Translations under genes and position numbers: made by a program
Notes under the pieces: model-generated
The model's input: only the letters and a program-made list of their open reading frames with translations
What the model was told of the DNA's origin: nothing
Databases searched by the model: none
DNA from: Devosia yakushimensis
Lineage (GTDB): Bacteria > Pseudomonadota > Alphaproteobacteria > Rhizobiales > Devosiaceae
Length of the DNA stretch: 64,000 nt
Reading direction: 5' to 3'
Assembly (NCBI RefSeq): GCF_030159855.1
Contig: NZ_BSNG01000001.1
Location: forward strand, 1-64,000
In this document: positions 11,105 to 19,732 of the stretch, piece by piece
How positions within the stretch are numbered: the first letter of the stretch is position 1
Layout of the letters: each line of letters begins with the position of its first letter

Positions 11105-12085
11105 ATGAAGGTTTTGGTGATCGGGGCGGCGGGCATGGTGGGCCGCAAGTTGACGGCGGCGCTGCTGGCGGCAGGGCAGGTGGGTGGTCAGGCCATCGAG
11201 AGCCTGGTTTTGGCCGATATCATTGCACCTGCAAAACCGGCCGCGGATATCGCCATCACTACCCTCGCAACCGACCTCTCCGAGCCCGGTGCTGCTGCAG
11301 CCCTGGCTGCGGCCAGGCCTGACCTGATCTTTCATCTGGCGGCAATCGTGTCCGGGGAAGCCGAGGCCGATTTTGAAAAGGGCTATCGTATCAATCTCGA
11401 TGGTACGCGGTTCCTGTTCGAGGCCATCCGGCTCGAAGGCGCAAAAGGCCCCTATCGGCCGCGGTTGGTTTTTACCTCATCCATCGCCGTTTATGGTGAG
11501 CCGCTTCCCGCCGTGATCGGCGATAGCCACGAGCACACACCCCTCACCAGCTACGGCACACAAAAAGCCATTTGCGAGCTGTTGCTCGCCGATTATTCGC
11601 GGCGGGGTTTTCTCGACGGCGTTGGCATCCGTCTGCCCACCATCGCCGTCCGTCCCGGCAAGCCGAACAAGGCGGCATCCGGTTTCTTTTCGGGGATCAT
11701 CCGGGAGCCGCTGGCAGGCATGGAGGCAATCCTGCCCGTCGAGGAGAGTGTCCAGCATTGGTTCGCCAGCCCCAGGGCGGCGGTTGGCTTCCTGCTGCAT
11801 GCCGCGCAGATGGATACCGCGCCGCTGGGACAGCAGCGCAGCCTGACCATGCCGGGCCTGTCCGTTACCGTCGCTGAGCAGATTGCGGCGCTTGAGCGCG
11901 TTGCCGGTCCTGCGGCCGTCGCACTGATCCGCCGCCAGCCCGACGCCGTCGTCGCCAAAATCGTGGCCGGCTGGCCACGGGCTTTTGACGCACAACGAGC
12001 GAGCCAGTTGGGGTTCCGAGCCGAAACCAGCTTTGACGAGATCATCCGCATCCACATTGCGGACGAGCTGACGCCGGGGAACTAG
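11105..12085 (+). CDS. denD: NAD-dependent epimerase/dehydratase, D-erythronate dehydrogenase-like
   Basis: Extended short-chain dehydrogenase of 326 residues. The Rossmann motif GAAGMVGRKL is at 7-16, FHLAAIVSGEAEADF follows, and the catalytic Tyr-Lys occurs as YGTQK. RLPTIAVRPGKPNKAASGFFSGIIREPL, split here as RLPTIAVRPG and KPNKAASGFFSGIIREPL, is a stretch I associate with the DenD family, which oxidises D-erythronate to 2-oxo-tetronate. The ATG at 11105 has AGGAGGA upstream. The usual partners OtnI, OtnK and OtnC are absent, so the true substrate may be another four- or five-carbon acid or a branched sugar acid. Confidence 0.72.
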   Translation: MKVLVIGAAGMVGRKLTAALLAAGQVGGQAIESLVLADIIAPAKPAADIAITTLATDLSEPGAAAALAAARPDLIFHLAAIVSGEAEADFEKGYRINLDGTRFLFEAIRLEGAKGPYRPRLVFTSSIAVYGEPLPAVIGDSHEHTPLTSYGTQKAICELLLADYSRRGFLDGVGIRLPTIAVRPGKPNKAASGFFSGIIREPLAGMEAILPVEESVQHWFASPRAAVGFLLHAAQMDTAPLGQQRSLTMPGLSVTVAEQIAALERVAGPAAVALIRRQPDAVVAKIVAGWPRAFDAQRASQLGFRAETSFDEIIRIHIADELTPGN

Positions 12086-12292
12086 CCAGGGCCCGCAAAT
12101 TTGCTGAATCATTTCTTTTGATGTCGATTTCTGCTGAATTATCTGGCGAGATGACTGCGAAGCGGTCGCGGGCTGGACGGAGGTCGCATGTGGCCAAGCC
12201 GGAAATCCCCTGTTTTCCTTGGATCGCGTGGTGCGGGCGTTTCCAATTGCTGGCGTTTCATGTAGGCCAGAGGTCAGTCGAGGGAGTGCGAT

Positions 12293-13135
12293 ATGCCTGA
12301 CAATGCGAACCAATCTGCGGATCGGACGCGTCCCGGGCGGCGTAAGGGCGCAGAAGCGCCCCGGGTCTCGCTGCTGGCCGAGCCGCGGCGCATGAAAATT
12401 CTCGAATGGCTGCAGGAAGAGGGCAGCGCCAGGGTGCGCGATCTCTCGGCGGCGTTCGGCGTGTCCGAAGCGACGGTCCGCCAGGATCTGGAGCGGCTCG
12501 AGCTGGAAGGCCATGTGACCCGCGAGCATGGCGGCGCTTTCCTGAAGTCAGTGGCCCAGCAAGTTCAGTCCATGTCGCTGCAGCATATGGAAAACATCGA
12601 CAGCAAACGGCGCATTGGCCTGCTGGCTGCCGGCATGGTGCATGACTACGATTCGATCATCATCGATTCCGGTTCGACGACCACCGCCTTGGCGGATAAT
12701 CTCGTGGCTCGACAAGGGCTTAATGTCGTCACCAATGCCCTCAATATCGCGCTGCTGCTTGGCGCCAATCCGACCAATACCGTGCATATGCCGGCCGGGC
12801 AGTTCAAGGCGCCGACCCTGTCGCTGAGCGGAGAAAAGTCGGGCGAATTCTTCGAAGGCATCTTTGTCGAAACGCTGTTCCTGGCCACCGCAGGCATTTC
12901 CTTTGAAGCGGGGCTGACCTATCCGGCCCTGGGCGACATCTATGTCAAAAAGGCCATGATCAAGGCGGCCTCGAAGGTCGTCCTGCTGGCCGATTCCACC
13001 AAGATCGGCCGCACTTCGTTTTCCTCGCTCGGCCAGGTGGGTCTGGTGCATACCCTGATCACCGATGCCGGTATTGCCGATGCCGACAGGGCGCGCTTCG
13101 AGGCGCTGGGCATTGTGGTGATGATCGCGTCCTAG
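12293..13135 (+). CDS. DeoR/GlpR family transcriptional regulator
   Basis: 280 residues. After a basic tail of about 28 residues comes the DeoR helix-turn-helix (about 32-85: RRMKILEWLQEEGSARVRDL, FGVSEATVRQDLERLELEG). The DeoR C-terminal sugar-phosphate sensor domain (about 100-265) contains IDSGSTTTALADNL and NALNIALLL. Members usually repress sugar genes and are released by a phosphorylated sugar. It lies upstream of the glycosidase and nucleoside-hydrolase-like genes, separated by a 219-bp gap with a promoter and direct repeats, and probably controls them. Confidence 0.88.
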   Translation: MPDNANQSADRTRPGRRKGAEAPRVSLLAEPRRMKILEWLQEEGSARVRDLSAAFGVSEATVRQDLERLELEGHVTREHGGAFLKSVAQQVQSMSLQHMENIDSKRRIGLLAAGMVHDYDSIIIDSGSTTTALADNLVARQGLNVVTNALNIALLLGANPTNTVHMPAGQFKAPTLSLSGEKSGEFFEGIFVETLFLATAGISFEAGLTYPALGDIYVKKAMIKAASKVVLLADSTKIGRTSFSSLGQVGLVHTLITDAGIADADRARFEALGIVVMIAS

Positions 13136-13227
13136 GCGCTTTTTCTCTCGATTCGGAGCCTGGCCGTGCAGCGATTGCAGCGGTCCGTTCGGTTTGCGCC
13201 CGAAGCAATTGCGCTCGTCAGCGGAGC

Positions 13228-13258
13228 TTGACAGTTTGCCGGCAACTTGCTCTATAAA
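13228..13258 (+). promoter_or_regulatory. Promoter of the glycosidase operon
   Basis: TTGACA (13228-13233) and TATAAA (13253-13258) are separated by 19 bp, slightly longer than ideal. They lie about 100 bp before the glycosidase ATG in an AT-rich patch of an otherwise GC-rich region. Confidence 0.5.
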
Positions 13259-13265
13259 TCGCAAT

Positions 13266-13290
13266 ATTCGATAAAATTCGAAAATCGATG
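13266..13290 (+). promoter_or_regulatory. Direct TTCGA repeats, candidate DeoR operator
   Basis: TTCGA occurs at 13267-13271 and 13277-13281, exactly 10 bp apart, with a related ATCGA at 13284-13288. The first two copies are on one DNA face just downstream of the -10 element. DeoR/GlpR-type repressors often bind short direct repeats in this position. Confidence 0.4.
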
Positions 13291-13354
13291 AGCAAGAATG
13301 CTCGCGGCGGGCCTATTGCCGGCCGGCGGAGACATCTTGCGTGGGAGAGAGCAT

Positions 13355-14869
13355 ATGACCGATCAATCCGTCGCCAAATGGGATGTTTATGAAGCCAGCT
13401 TCAGCGGGCCGGCTGAAGGCAACCCATTCATTGATGTGGCGTTCGAAGCCGATTTCTCGCAGAACAGCCGCAAGGTGCGGGTGCCGGGTTTCTATGACGG
13501 GAACGGCGTCTACAAAATTCGCTTCATGCCCGACAATGAAGGCGCCTGGAGCTTCGTCACCAAATCGGCCACCCCGGCGCTGGATGGCAAGACCGGCAAC
13601 TTCACCGTAACGGCCGCGCGCAAGGGCAATCACGGCCCGGTCAGCGTCGCCAACAAATTCCATTTCGCCTATGCCGATGGCACCCCGTTCCTCTCCTTCG
13701 GCACCACCTGCTATGCCTGGACGCACCAGCCGCTGAGCGAGCAGCAGAAGACGCTCGATACGCTCAAGGCCGCCCGCTTCAACAAGATGCGGATGGGTGT
13801 GTTCCCCAAGGACTATCCCTATAATGTCAATGAGCCGCTGCATGACGTCTACCAGCGCGGCGCGGATGGGAAGCTTGATTTCGACCGGCCCAATCCCGAG
13901 AGTTTCCGGCATTTCGAAAATCAGGTCGCGGCATTGGGCGAGCTTGGCATCGAAGCCGACATCATCATGCTGCACCCCTATGACCGTTGGGGCTATTGCG
14001 ACATGAGCCCGGAGCAGGACTACCGCTATTTCGCCTATCTCACCGCGCGCTTGGCCGCTTATCGCAATGTGTGGTGGTCGCTGGCCAATGAATATGACTT
14101 CCTGCTCGACACCAAGCCGATGGCGCAGTGGGACCGCTACTTCCATATCATCGAGGAAAACGACCCCTATAATCATCTTCGCTCGATCCACAATGGCGAT
14201 CCGGCCGCCAATTATGACCATCGCAAGCCATGGGTCAGCCATGTCTGCATCCAGCATTGGGATGTGAAGCGGACCGGGGAATGGCGCGAGGCCTATGGCA
14301 AGCCCGTGGTCAATGATGAGCCGGAATATGAGGGCAATATCATCCAGTCCTGGGGCAATATCTCGGCGCAGGAGCTGACCCATCGATTCTGGATTACCAC
14401 GCTGCGCGGCGGCTATGCCGGGCATGGGGAGACCTTCAGCCATCCCGAAGATCTGATCTGGTGGGCCAAGGGCGGCGAATTGCGTGGTGAGGCCTGGAAG
14501 CGCATCGGCTATTTGCGGGACCTCCTGGAGCAGGACGCAACTCATGGCCTCGAGCCGCTCAACAAGGACGGCACGTTCCCCTGGAACCGCATTTCGGGTT
14601 CGCGCGATGGCGATGTGACCTGGATCTATTTCGGCGAGCATCAGCCGGTGATCTGGGCCGGTGGCCTGCCGCAGGACGATCGCAAATATGAGGCCGATAT
14701 CATCGACACCTGGAACATGACGGTGACGCCGGCCAAGATCGTATCAGCACCGGAAAACCACCCAACCCGCCATGGCGCGGTGCTCCGCCAGCGCAAGCCC
14801 GATGCGGCCTTTGCCGTGGAATTGCCCGGCAAGCCCTATCTTGCCCTGCGCGTCCGCCCGCTGGACTAG
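13355..14869 (+). CDS. DUF5060/DUF4038-type glycoside hydrolase (apiosidase-like)
   Basis: 504 residues without a signal peptide, so probably cytoplasmic. An N-terminal beta-sandwich of the DUF5060 type (about 7-80, WDVYEASFSGPAEGNPF) is followed by a TIM-barrel of the DUF4038 type (about 100-400). The barrel has FLSFGTTCYAWTH, WWSLANEYDF with Glu246 after strand 4, and KPVVNDEPEYEG with Glu322 after strand 7, the expected acid/base and nucleophile pair of clan GH-A. A C-terminal DUF5605-like domain ends the protein. Related families include GH140 apiosidases. The ATG at 13355 follows GGGAGAG. It is first in an operon with the nucleoside-hydrolase-like gene, 24 bp downstream. The substrate is unknown. 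Confidence 0.75.
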   Translation: MTDQSVAKWDVYEASFSGPAEGNPFIDVAFEADFSQNSRKVRVPGFYDGNGVYKIRFMPDNEGAWSFVTKSATPALDGKTGNFTVTAARKGNHGPVSVANKFHFAYADGTPFLSFGTTCYAWTHQPLSEQQKTLDTLKAARFNKMRMGVFPKDYPYNVNEPLHDVYQRGADGKLDFDRPNPESFRHFENQVAALGELGIEADIIMLHPYDRWGYCDMSPEQDYRYFAYLTARLAAYRNVWWSLANEYDFLLDTKPMAQWDRYFHIIEENDPYNHLRSIHNGDPAANYDHRKPWVSHVCIQHWDVKRTGEWREAYGKPVVNDEPEYEGNIIQSWGNISAQELTHRFWITTLRGGYAGHGETFSHPEDLIWWAKGGELRGEAWKRIGYLRDLLEQDATHGLEPLNKDGTFPWNRISGSRDGDVTWIYFGEHQPVIWAGGLPQDDRKYEADIIDTWNMTVTPAKIVSAPENHPTRHGAVLRQRKPDAAFAVELPGKPYLALRVRPLD

Positions 14870-14893
14870 ACGCGCTTGTCGGAGACCAGCATC

Positions 14894-15868
14894 ATGTCCG
14901 GATCATCTCCCCTGGCGCTCGACTGGCCGCTGGTCAGGCCCCGCGCCCGGGTCATAGTCGACAATGACTTTTCCGGTGATCCGGACGATCTGGTGCAGAT
15001 GGCGCATCACCTGCTGTCGCCTTCGGTGGAGATCAGGGCGATCATCGCCTCGCACCTGTCGGTTGGTGACCCCTGGGACAGGAGCACACAACAGGCCGCC
15101 AATGCCCTGGCCAAGATCAATGAATTGCTGGACGTCATGGGGCTGGCTGGCCGCCATCTTGTGTTGAAGGGGGCGGAGACCGCCCTGCCCGCACCGGGCA
15201 GGCCACAGGTCACGCCCGCGGCCGAGGCCATCATTGCCGAAGCGATGCGCGAGGATACCGATCTGCCGCTCTATTTCGCGGCTGGGGCGGGGCTGACCGA
15301 ATTGGCCAGTGCCTGGCTGATGGAGCCGCGCATCGGCAAGCGGATCACGTTGGTCTGGATTGGTGGGCCGGAATATGCCGATATCGCGCCACCGCCGCCG
15401 GGATCGAGTGGGCCGGAATATAATTTGCGCATCGATATTGCTGCAGCGCAGGTGGTGTTCAACCAGTCCGACATCGCCATCTGGCAGGTGCCGCGCAGCA
15501 CCTATCGTCAACTTCTGCTCAGCTATGCCGAACTGCTGACCAATGTGCGGCCGCATGGCGCCCTCGGCCGCTATCTGGCCGACAATATCGAGCGGGTCAT
15601 GCAATGGACGTCCGGGTTCCGCCATGGCATCGGGGAAACCTATGTCATGGGCGATAGCCCGCTGGTGACGCTCACCGCGTTGCAATCCTCATTCGAAGCC
15701 GATCCGTCATCGAGTTCCTATGTGACGCGCCCGGCCCCGGAAATTGCCGACGATGGCAGCTATGTGCCGGATTCTGGCGGCCGGCCGATCCGGGTCTATA
15801 CGCAAATCGACGGCCGCCTCACCTTCGGGGATTTCTTCGCCAAGCTGCAACTTGCCGCGCAAATCTAG
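14894..15868 (+). CDS. Nucleoside hydrolase-like protein
   Basis: 324 residues with a good match to the Ca-binding aspartate cluster of inosine/uridine-preferring nucleoside hydrolases: VDNDFSGDPDDL (Asp23, Asp25, Asp31, Asp32). LPLYFAAGAGLTEL and ITLVWIGGPEY follow, as in the family core. These enzymes cleave N-glycosidic ribosides. The C-terminal half is less typical, and pairing with a glycosidase rather than purine or pyrimidine genes suggests another furanosidic substrate. GGAG precedes the ATG at 14894; a TTG at 14876 is possible but has no ribosome site. Its end overlaps the convergent gene by 4 bp. Confidence 0.72.
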   Translation: MSGSSPLALDWPLVRPRARVIVDNDFSGDPDDLVQMAHHLLSPSVEIRAIIASHLSVGDPWDRSTQQAANALAKINELLDVMGLAGRHLVLKGAETALPAPGRPQVTPAAEAIIAEAMREDTDLPLYFAAGAGLTELASAWLMEPRIGKRITLVWIGGPEYADIAPPPPGSSGPEYNLRIDIAAAQVVFNQSDIAIWQVPRSTYRQLLLSYAELLTNVRPHGALGRYLADNIERVMQWTSGFRHGIGETYVMGDSPLVTLTALQSSFEADPSSSSYVTRPAPEIADDGSYVPDSGGRPIRVYTQIDGRLTFGDFFAKLQLAAQI

Positions 15869-16686
15869 CGGTTGTGACGCCAACCGAGCAGGCGCTCGGC
15901 CTTGGCCGAACTGAAAAAGCTATTATGGCCGCTGAGGTCTCCGGTGATGGGAATGCCGGGGAAATAGCGCCTCGCAAGGTCCAGGCTCGGCGTCTCCGAA
16001 ATCGTCTCGGGCGCGACGATGTAGAAGGCCTCGTGGCCGGTGAATGGCGCGGTTAGACTCAGCAGGCAGGCATCCGCAGCGGCGTCGAGTTGGGTCCAGG
16101 CCCAGAGATGTTTTTCGACATTGGGATTGTCGCCATAGAGATCGAGGGCAATAGCCTTGTCGGGCACGACGAGATGGAAGCGCATGCTGGCGATCACCAT
16201 GTCTTCGTAGCGCCGGGCAAAAGCCTCGCCCTGTTCCTCGCAGATCCATTTCGAGAGGCTATAGGGCTCTTCGCTGTAATTGGGATGCAATTCGTCGAGC
16301 GGGAAATAATCGTAGCGCGGGTGCCGGCTATAGGCATGGCCGATGGCATTGACACTGGAGGCCTGGCACACCCGCTTGATGCCATGCTCGGCGGCGGCGC
16401 GCAGCGCATTGTAGCTGCCCACAACGTTATTGTTATGCACCACATGGTCGGGGTTCCGGCCCGGCGAGGGAATGGCCGCCATATGGATGATGGCATCGCA
16501 GCCGGCAAAGGCCGCGACCGTGGCCTCGTAATCGGTCATTTCCGCCAGGATAAAGGGAATGGTCTGGTCCTGCGTTTCGGGTGGCGCGACCCGGTCGATC
16601 AGCACCAGATCGTGCCCCCTGGCGCGGGCATTGCTCACAATGCCCTGGCCGACACGGCCGCTCGAGCCGGTAATGGCGATTTTCAT
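15865..16686 (-). CDS. NAD(P)-dependent epimerase/dehydrogenase
   Basis: Extended SDR of 273 residues with GSSGRVGQGI at the N-terminus, IIHMAAIPSPGRNPDHVVHNN and the catalytic YSLSK (Tyr-x-x-x-Lys). It is the last gene of the ABC importer/mannonate dehydratase operon, and its start overlaps the stop of the upstream gene as ATGA (16683-16686). From the company it keeps it may oxidise a sugar or uronic acid at C1 to a lactone, feeding the lactonase at 26068-27177. It is only distantly like Agrobacterium uronate dehydrogenase, so this role is inferred. Confidence 0.78.
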   Translation of the reverse strand: MKIAITGSSGRVGQGIVSNARARGHDLVLIDRVAPPETQDQTIPFILAEMTDYEATVAAFAGCDAIIHMAAIPSPGRNPDHVVHNNNVVGSYNALRAAAEHGIKRVCQASSVNAIGHAYSRHPRYDYFPLDELHPNYSEEPYSLSKWICEEQGEAFARRYEDMVIASMRFHLVVPDKAIALDLYGDNPNVEKHLWAWTQLDAAADACLLSLTAPFTGHEAFYIVAPETISETPSLDLARRYFPGIPITGDLSGHNSFFSSAKAERLLGWRHNR

Positions 16687-17657
16687 TGGATGGCCTCATT
16701 GGCATAGACGGCCTCTAGCAGGCCCCGGATATAGCCGATGGCATAGAGCCGGCCGAAGGCGGAGTAACCGGCATGGTCATTGCTGTCGCCTTCGACGGTC
16801 GGCACGTGATCGGGCCGCAGTACGCCCTCAAAACCAATATCGCGATAGGCCTTCATGCAGGCTAGCATGTCGGTCTTGCCGGCATCGTGCCAGGTTTCCT
16901 CGAAGCGGGTCGGCACACCCCGCACGTCGCGGAAGTGGATGAAGGAAATCTTGTTGCCGAACTTGCGGATTTCGCGCGGCAGATCGTCGGTCATCAGGGT
17001 GAAATTGCCCTGGCACATGGTGATCGTATTCATCGGGCTGGGCACGAAATCGATCAGGCGTTGATAGTTCTCGATGCTGCGCATGATGCGTCCGACACCA
17101 CGAATGGGCGAGAGCGGGGGATCGTCGGGATGCATGGAGAGTTTGACATTGGCGCGTTCGGCCACCGGCAGCACGCGCTTGAGGAAATAGTCGAGATTGC
17201 TCCACAGCGCCTCCTCATCAATGGGGGGATTGCTGGTGAGATCGGCAGGTACGTCATTGATGTCAAAGCTGGTCACCACCGAGCCGCCGCGAGAGGGCGT
17301 GGCCATATTGGTGCGGACCCAGTTGAAATCGGTCATCCACTCATAGCACCAGACCGGAATGCCCAGCCGGCCCATATTCTCGATGAGCGTGCAGACCGTG
17401 GCGATCTCCTCGTCGCGTCCGGGCAGGCCGCGTTTGGCCTTGTTGAGCGGCGGGCGGGCCTCGATGACGACCAGCTTGAAGCCGGCCGCCTCATAGCTTT
17501 GTTTCATGCGGAGCAGTGGCGCGTAATCGCATAATTGCTCATTGGCCTGCAGCATATCGAAGGGCAGGCCGCCCACGGCCAGATTGACGCCGGCCTGCTG
17601 GGCCAGCTTCCAGACGGGGGAGGGCGTCGGGCTGATGAATTCGGCAATTTCGAGCAT
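16683..17657 (-). CDS. uxuA: Mannonate dehydratase, UxuA-type (copy 1)
   Basis: 324-residue TIM-barrel enzyme. The UxuA hallmarks are visible: SMHPDDPPLSP, the metal-site segment TMCQGNFTLM, FIHFRDVRGVPTRFEETWHDAG and the C-terminal RPDHVPTVEGD plus AIGYIRGLLEAV. UxuA dehydrates D-mannonate to 2-keto-3-deoxygluconate in glucuronate catabolism. It is shorter than E. coli UxuA (394) but similar to the short alphaproteobacterial forms. It lies directly after the importer ATPase genes (24-bp gap). A second UxuA-type gene is at 27191-28240 and a ManD-type enzyme at 24850-26061. Confidence 0.85.
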   Translation of the reverse strand: MLEIAEFISPTPSPVWKLAQQAGVNLAVGGLPFDMLQANEQLCDYAPLLRMKQSYEAAGFKLVVIEARPPLNKAKRGLPGRDEEIATVCTLIENMGRLGIPVWCYEWMTDFNWVRTNMATPSRGGSVVTSFDINDVPADLTSNPPIDEEALWSNLDYFLKRVLPVAERANVKLSMHPDDPPLSPIRGVGRIMRSIENYQRLIDFVPSPMNTITMCQGNFTLMTDDLPREIRKFGNKISFIHFRDVRGVPTRFEETWHDAGKTDMLACMKAYRDIGFEGVLRPDHVPTVEGDSNDHAGYSAFGRLYAIGYIRGLLEAVYANEAIQ

Positions 17658-17681
17658 AAAACCTCACGTCAATAAAAGACT

Positions 17682-18686
17682 TCAGGCGGGCAGCAATTCG
17701 GAAAGCCGCTCGGCAATGATTTCGGGTTGTTCGGCATGGAGATAGCAGGCGGCTGCCTGGTTCGGCTTGACCTGGAAGAGTGGCGGGCGGGTGGCGCAGA
17801 CATCCATTGCCATGGGGCAGCGCGAGCGGAAGGGGCAGCCGCCATCGGCGCGGCCGGCCTCGCGGGCGATGATGGGATGCTCACCCCAGCGCTGGTCCAG
17901 ATTAGGCCAGGGAATGGAATCGACCAGCAGCTGGGTATAGGGGTGCTGCGGCGACTTGATCACCCGGTCGACATCACCGGCTTCCATCACCGCGCCGCGA
18001 TAGAGCACGATGATGGATTTGGCGATGTGATAGGCCGTGGTCAGATCATGGGTGATGTAGATGATCGAGACGCCATGATCGCGCTGCAGATTGCGCAGGG
18101 TTTCGAGGATATTGGCCCGCAGCGAGGCATCGACCATCGAGACCGGCTCGTCGGCGATCAAGAGGCGCGGCTTGAGCAGCAAAGCGCGGGCGACATTGAT
18201 GCGCTGGCGCTGTCCGCCGGAGAGCTGATGCGGAAAGCGCCCCAGAATATCCTCGGGCCGGAGACCCACCGCCGTCAGGGCCTCTTCCATGCGGTTACGG
18301 GCATCGGCTTTGCTCTTGGCCAGCTTGAAGCGCTTGATCGGCACGGTCAGCAGGTGATCGACCGTGTAAAATGGGTTGAACACGGCGAAGGGGTCCTGGA
18401 ACACCGCCTGCACTTCGCGGCGATAGGCCAGCCGGTCCTTGCCGGTGAGCGAGACAATGTTCTTGCCGCGATAGATGATCTCGCCAGTCGTCGGCGTGAT
18501 GAAGCCCAGCAGCAACATGGCGAGCGTGGTCTTGCCGCTACCGCTCTCGCCGGCCACGGTCATGATGGTGGGCTCGTCTTCCCTGAGCGTCAGGGACATG
18601 TCGCGCAGGGCGATATTGGCATGCGGGCTGATGAGGCCACGCTGATAGACCTTGGAGACATTGCGCAGTTCCAGAAGATTACTCAT
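17682..18686 (-). CDS. Dpp/Opp-type ABC transporter ATP-binding protein (DppF-like)
   Basis: 334 residues with Walker A GESGSGKTT, signature LSGGQRQR, Walker B LLIADEPVSMVDAS and the C-terminal oligopeptide-transporter motif CPFRSRCPMAMDVC. It energises import together with the ATPase encoded just upstream; the ATG at 18686 overlaps that gene's stop (ATGA). Next to uxuA and sugar-acid genes, the substrate is more likely a sugar-acid oligomer than a peptide. Confidence 0.9.
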   Translation of the reverse strand: MSNLLELRNVSKVYQRGLISPHANIALRDMSLTLREDEPTIMTVAGESGSGKTTLAMLLLGFITPTTGEIIYRGKNIVSLTGKDRLAYRREVQAVFQDPFAVFNPFYTVDHLLTVPIKRFKLAKSKADARNRMEEALTAVGLRPEDILGRFPHQLSGGQRQRINVARALLLKPRLLIADEPVSMVDASLRANILETLRNLQRDHGVSIIYITHDLTTAYHIAKSIIVLYRGAVMEAGDVDRVIKSPQHPYTQLLVDSIPWPNLDQRWGEHPIIAREAGRADGGCPFRSRCPMAMDVCATRPPLFQVKPNQAAACYLHAEQPEIIAERLSELLPA

Positions 18687-19729
18687 TGCCGGGTCTCCTC
18701 GTCGAAGAGGTGGCAGGTGATGAGCCGGCCATTGGCCAGGATTTGCGGCTCGGGGCGGACGGTGCTGCATTTGTCCATGGCAAAGGAGCAGCGGGGGTGG
18801 AAGGCGCAGCCCCCGGGCAGCCGCAGCAGCGAGGGCGCGAGCCCCGGAATGCCCTGGAACACGCCCTTATTGTCGAGATTGGGCAGGCTGCTGATCAGCG
18901 CCCGGGCATAGGGATGGTTGGGGGCGGTGAACATGTCGCGCACCGAACTGACTTCCACCAGCCGCCCGGCATACATCACTGCGACCTTGTCGACGAATTG
19001 GGCCATCAGGCCCATATCGTGTCCGATCAGGATCACAGCGGCATTGATCTGGTCCTGCACCCGATCGATGGTTTCCATCACCTGGCGCTGGGTGACCACA
19101 TCGAGCGCGCTGGTGGGCTCGTCGGCGATGATCACTTTGGGTTCGAGCAGGATGCCGATGGCGATGCAGACGCGCTGCTTCATGCCGCCGCTCAGCTCAT
19201 GGGCATACATGCGGAAGACGCTGGGATCGAGGTCGACCGAGCGCAGCGCATGCATGCAGCGGTCCTTGATGGCTGAGCCGCTTTCGCGCGGCATATGGGA
19301 GCGCACCGCGTCGACCATTTGCGCCCCGATCCGCATCACCGGGTTGAGTGAATTCATCGCGCCCTGGGGGATATAGGCGATTTTGTCGAGCCGCGCCTTG
19401 CGCATGCCGTCATCGTCGAGCGCCATGAGGTCGACGCCATCGATGGTGACGCTGCCGCCCTCGATGCGCCCGGGCGGCTTGATCATGCGCATCATGGCCA
19501 GGGCCATGGTGCTCTTGCCGGAGCCGGATTCGCCGACCATGCCGAGCTTTTCGCCGGCACCGAGGTTGAAGCTCACATCATCGAGCGCCTTGGCCCGGCC
19601 CAGGTCGGTATAATAGGTTACCTCCAGCCCTTTGACCTGCAGCACCGATTTGGCATTGCCTGCATCATAGGCCTTGGTGGCGTTTCTCGATCCGGTTTGC
19701 GCCGTTGTCACGATTGAGTTCATCGTCAT
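18683..19729 (-). CDS. Dpp/Opp-type ABC transporter ATP-binding protein (DppD-like)
   Basis: About 348 residues with Walker A GESGSGKST, signature LSGGMKQR, Walker B VIIADEPTSALD and the C-terminal CAFHPRCSFAMDKC motif of peptide-family ATPases. A low-complexity N-terminal extension of about 25 residues precedes the ATPase fold. GTG 19732, ATG 19729 and ATG 19723 are all possible starts; the upstream permease stop (19733) directly abuts them, so translation is coupled. Confidence 0.9.
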   Translation of the reverse strand: MTMNSIVTTAQTGSRNATKAYDAGNAKSVLQVKGLEVTYYTDLGRAKALDDVSFNLGAGEKLGMVGESGSGKSTMALAMMRMIKPPGRIEGGSVTIDGVDLMALDDDGMRKARLDKIAYIPQGAMNSLNPVMRIGAQMVDAVRSHMPRESGSAIKDRCMHALRSVDLDPSVFRMYAHELSGGMKQRVCIAIGILLEPKVIIADEPTSALDVVTQRQVMETIDRVQDQINAAVILIGHDMGLMAQFVDKVAVMYAGRLVEVSSVRDMFTAPNHPYARALISSLPNLDNKGVFQGIPGLAPSLLRLPGGCAFHPRCSFAMDKCSTVRPEPQILANGRLITCHLFDEETRQ

Positions 19730-19732
19730 CAC

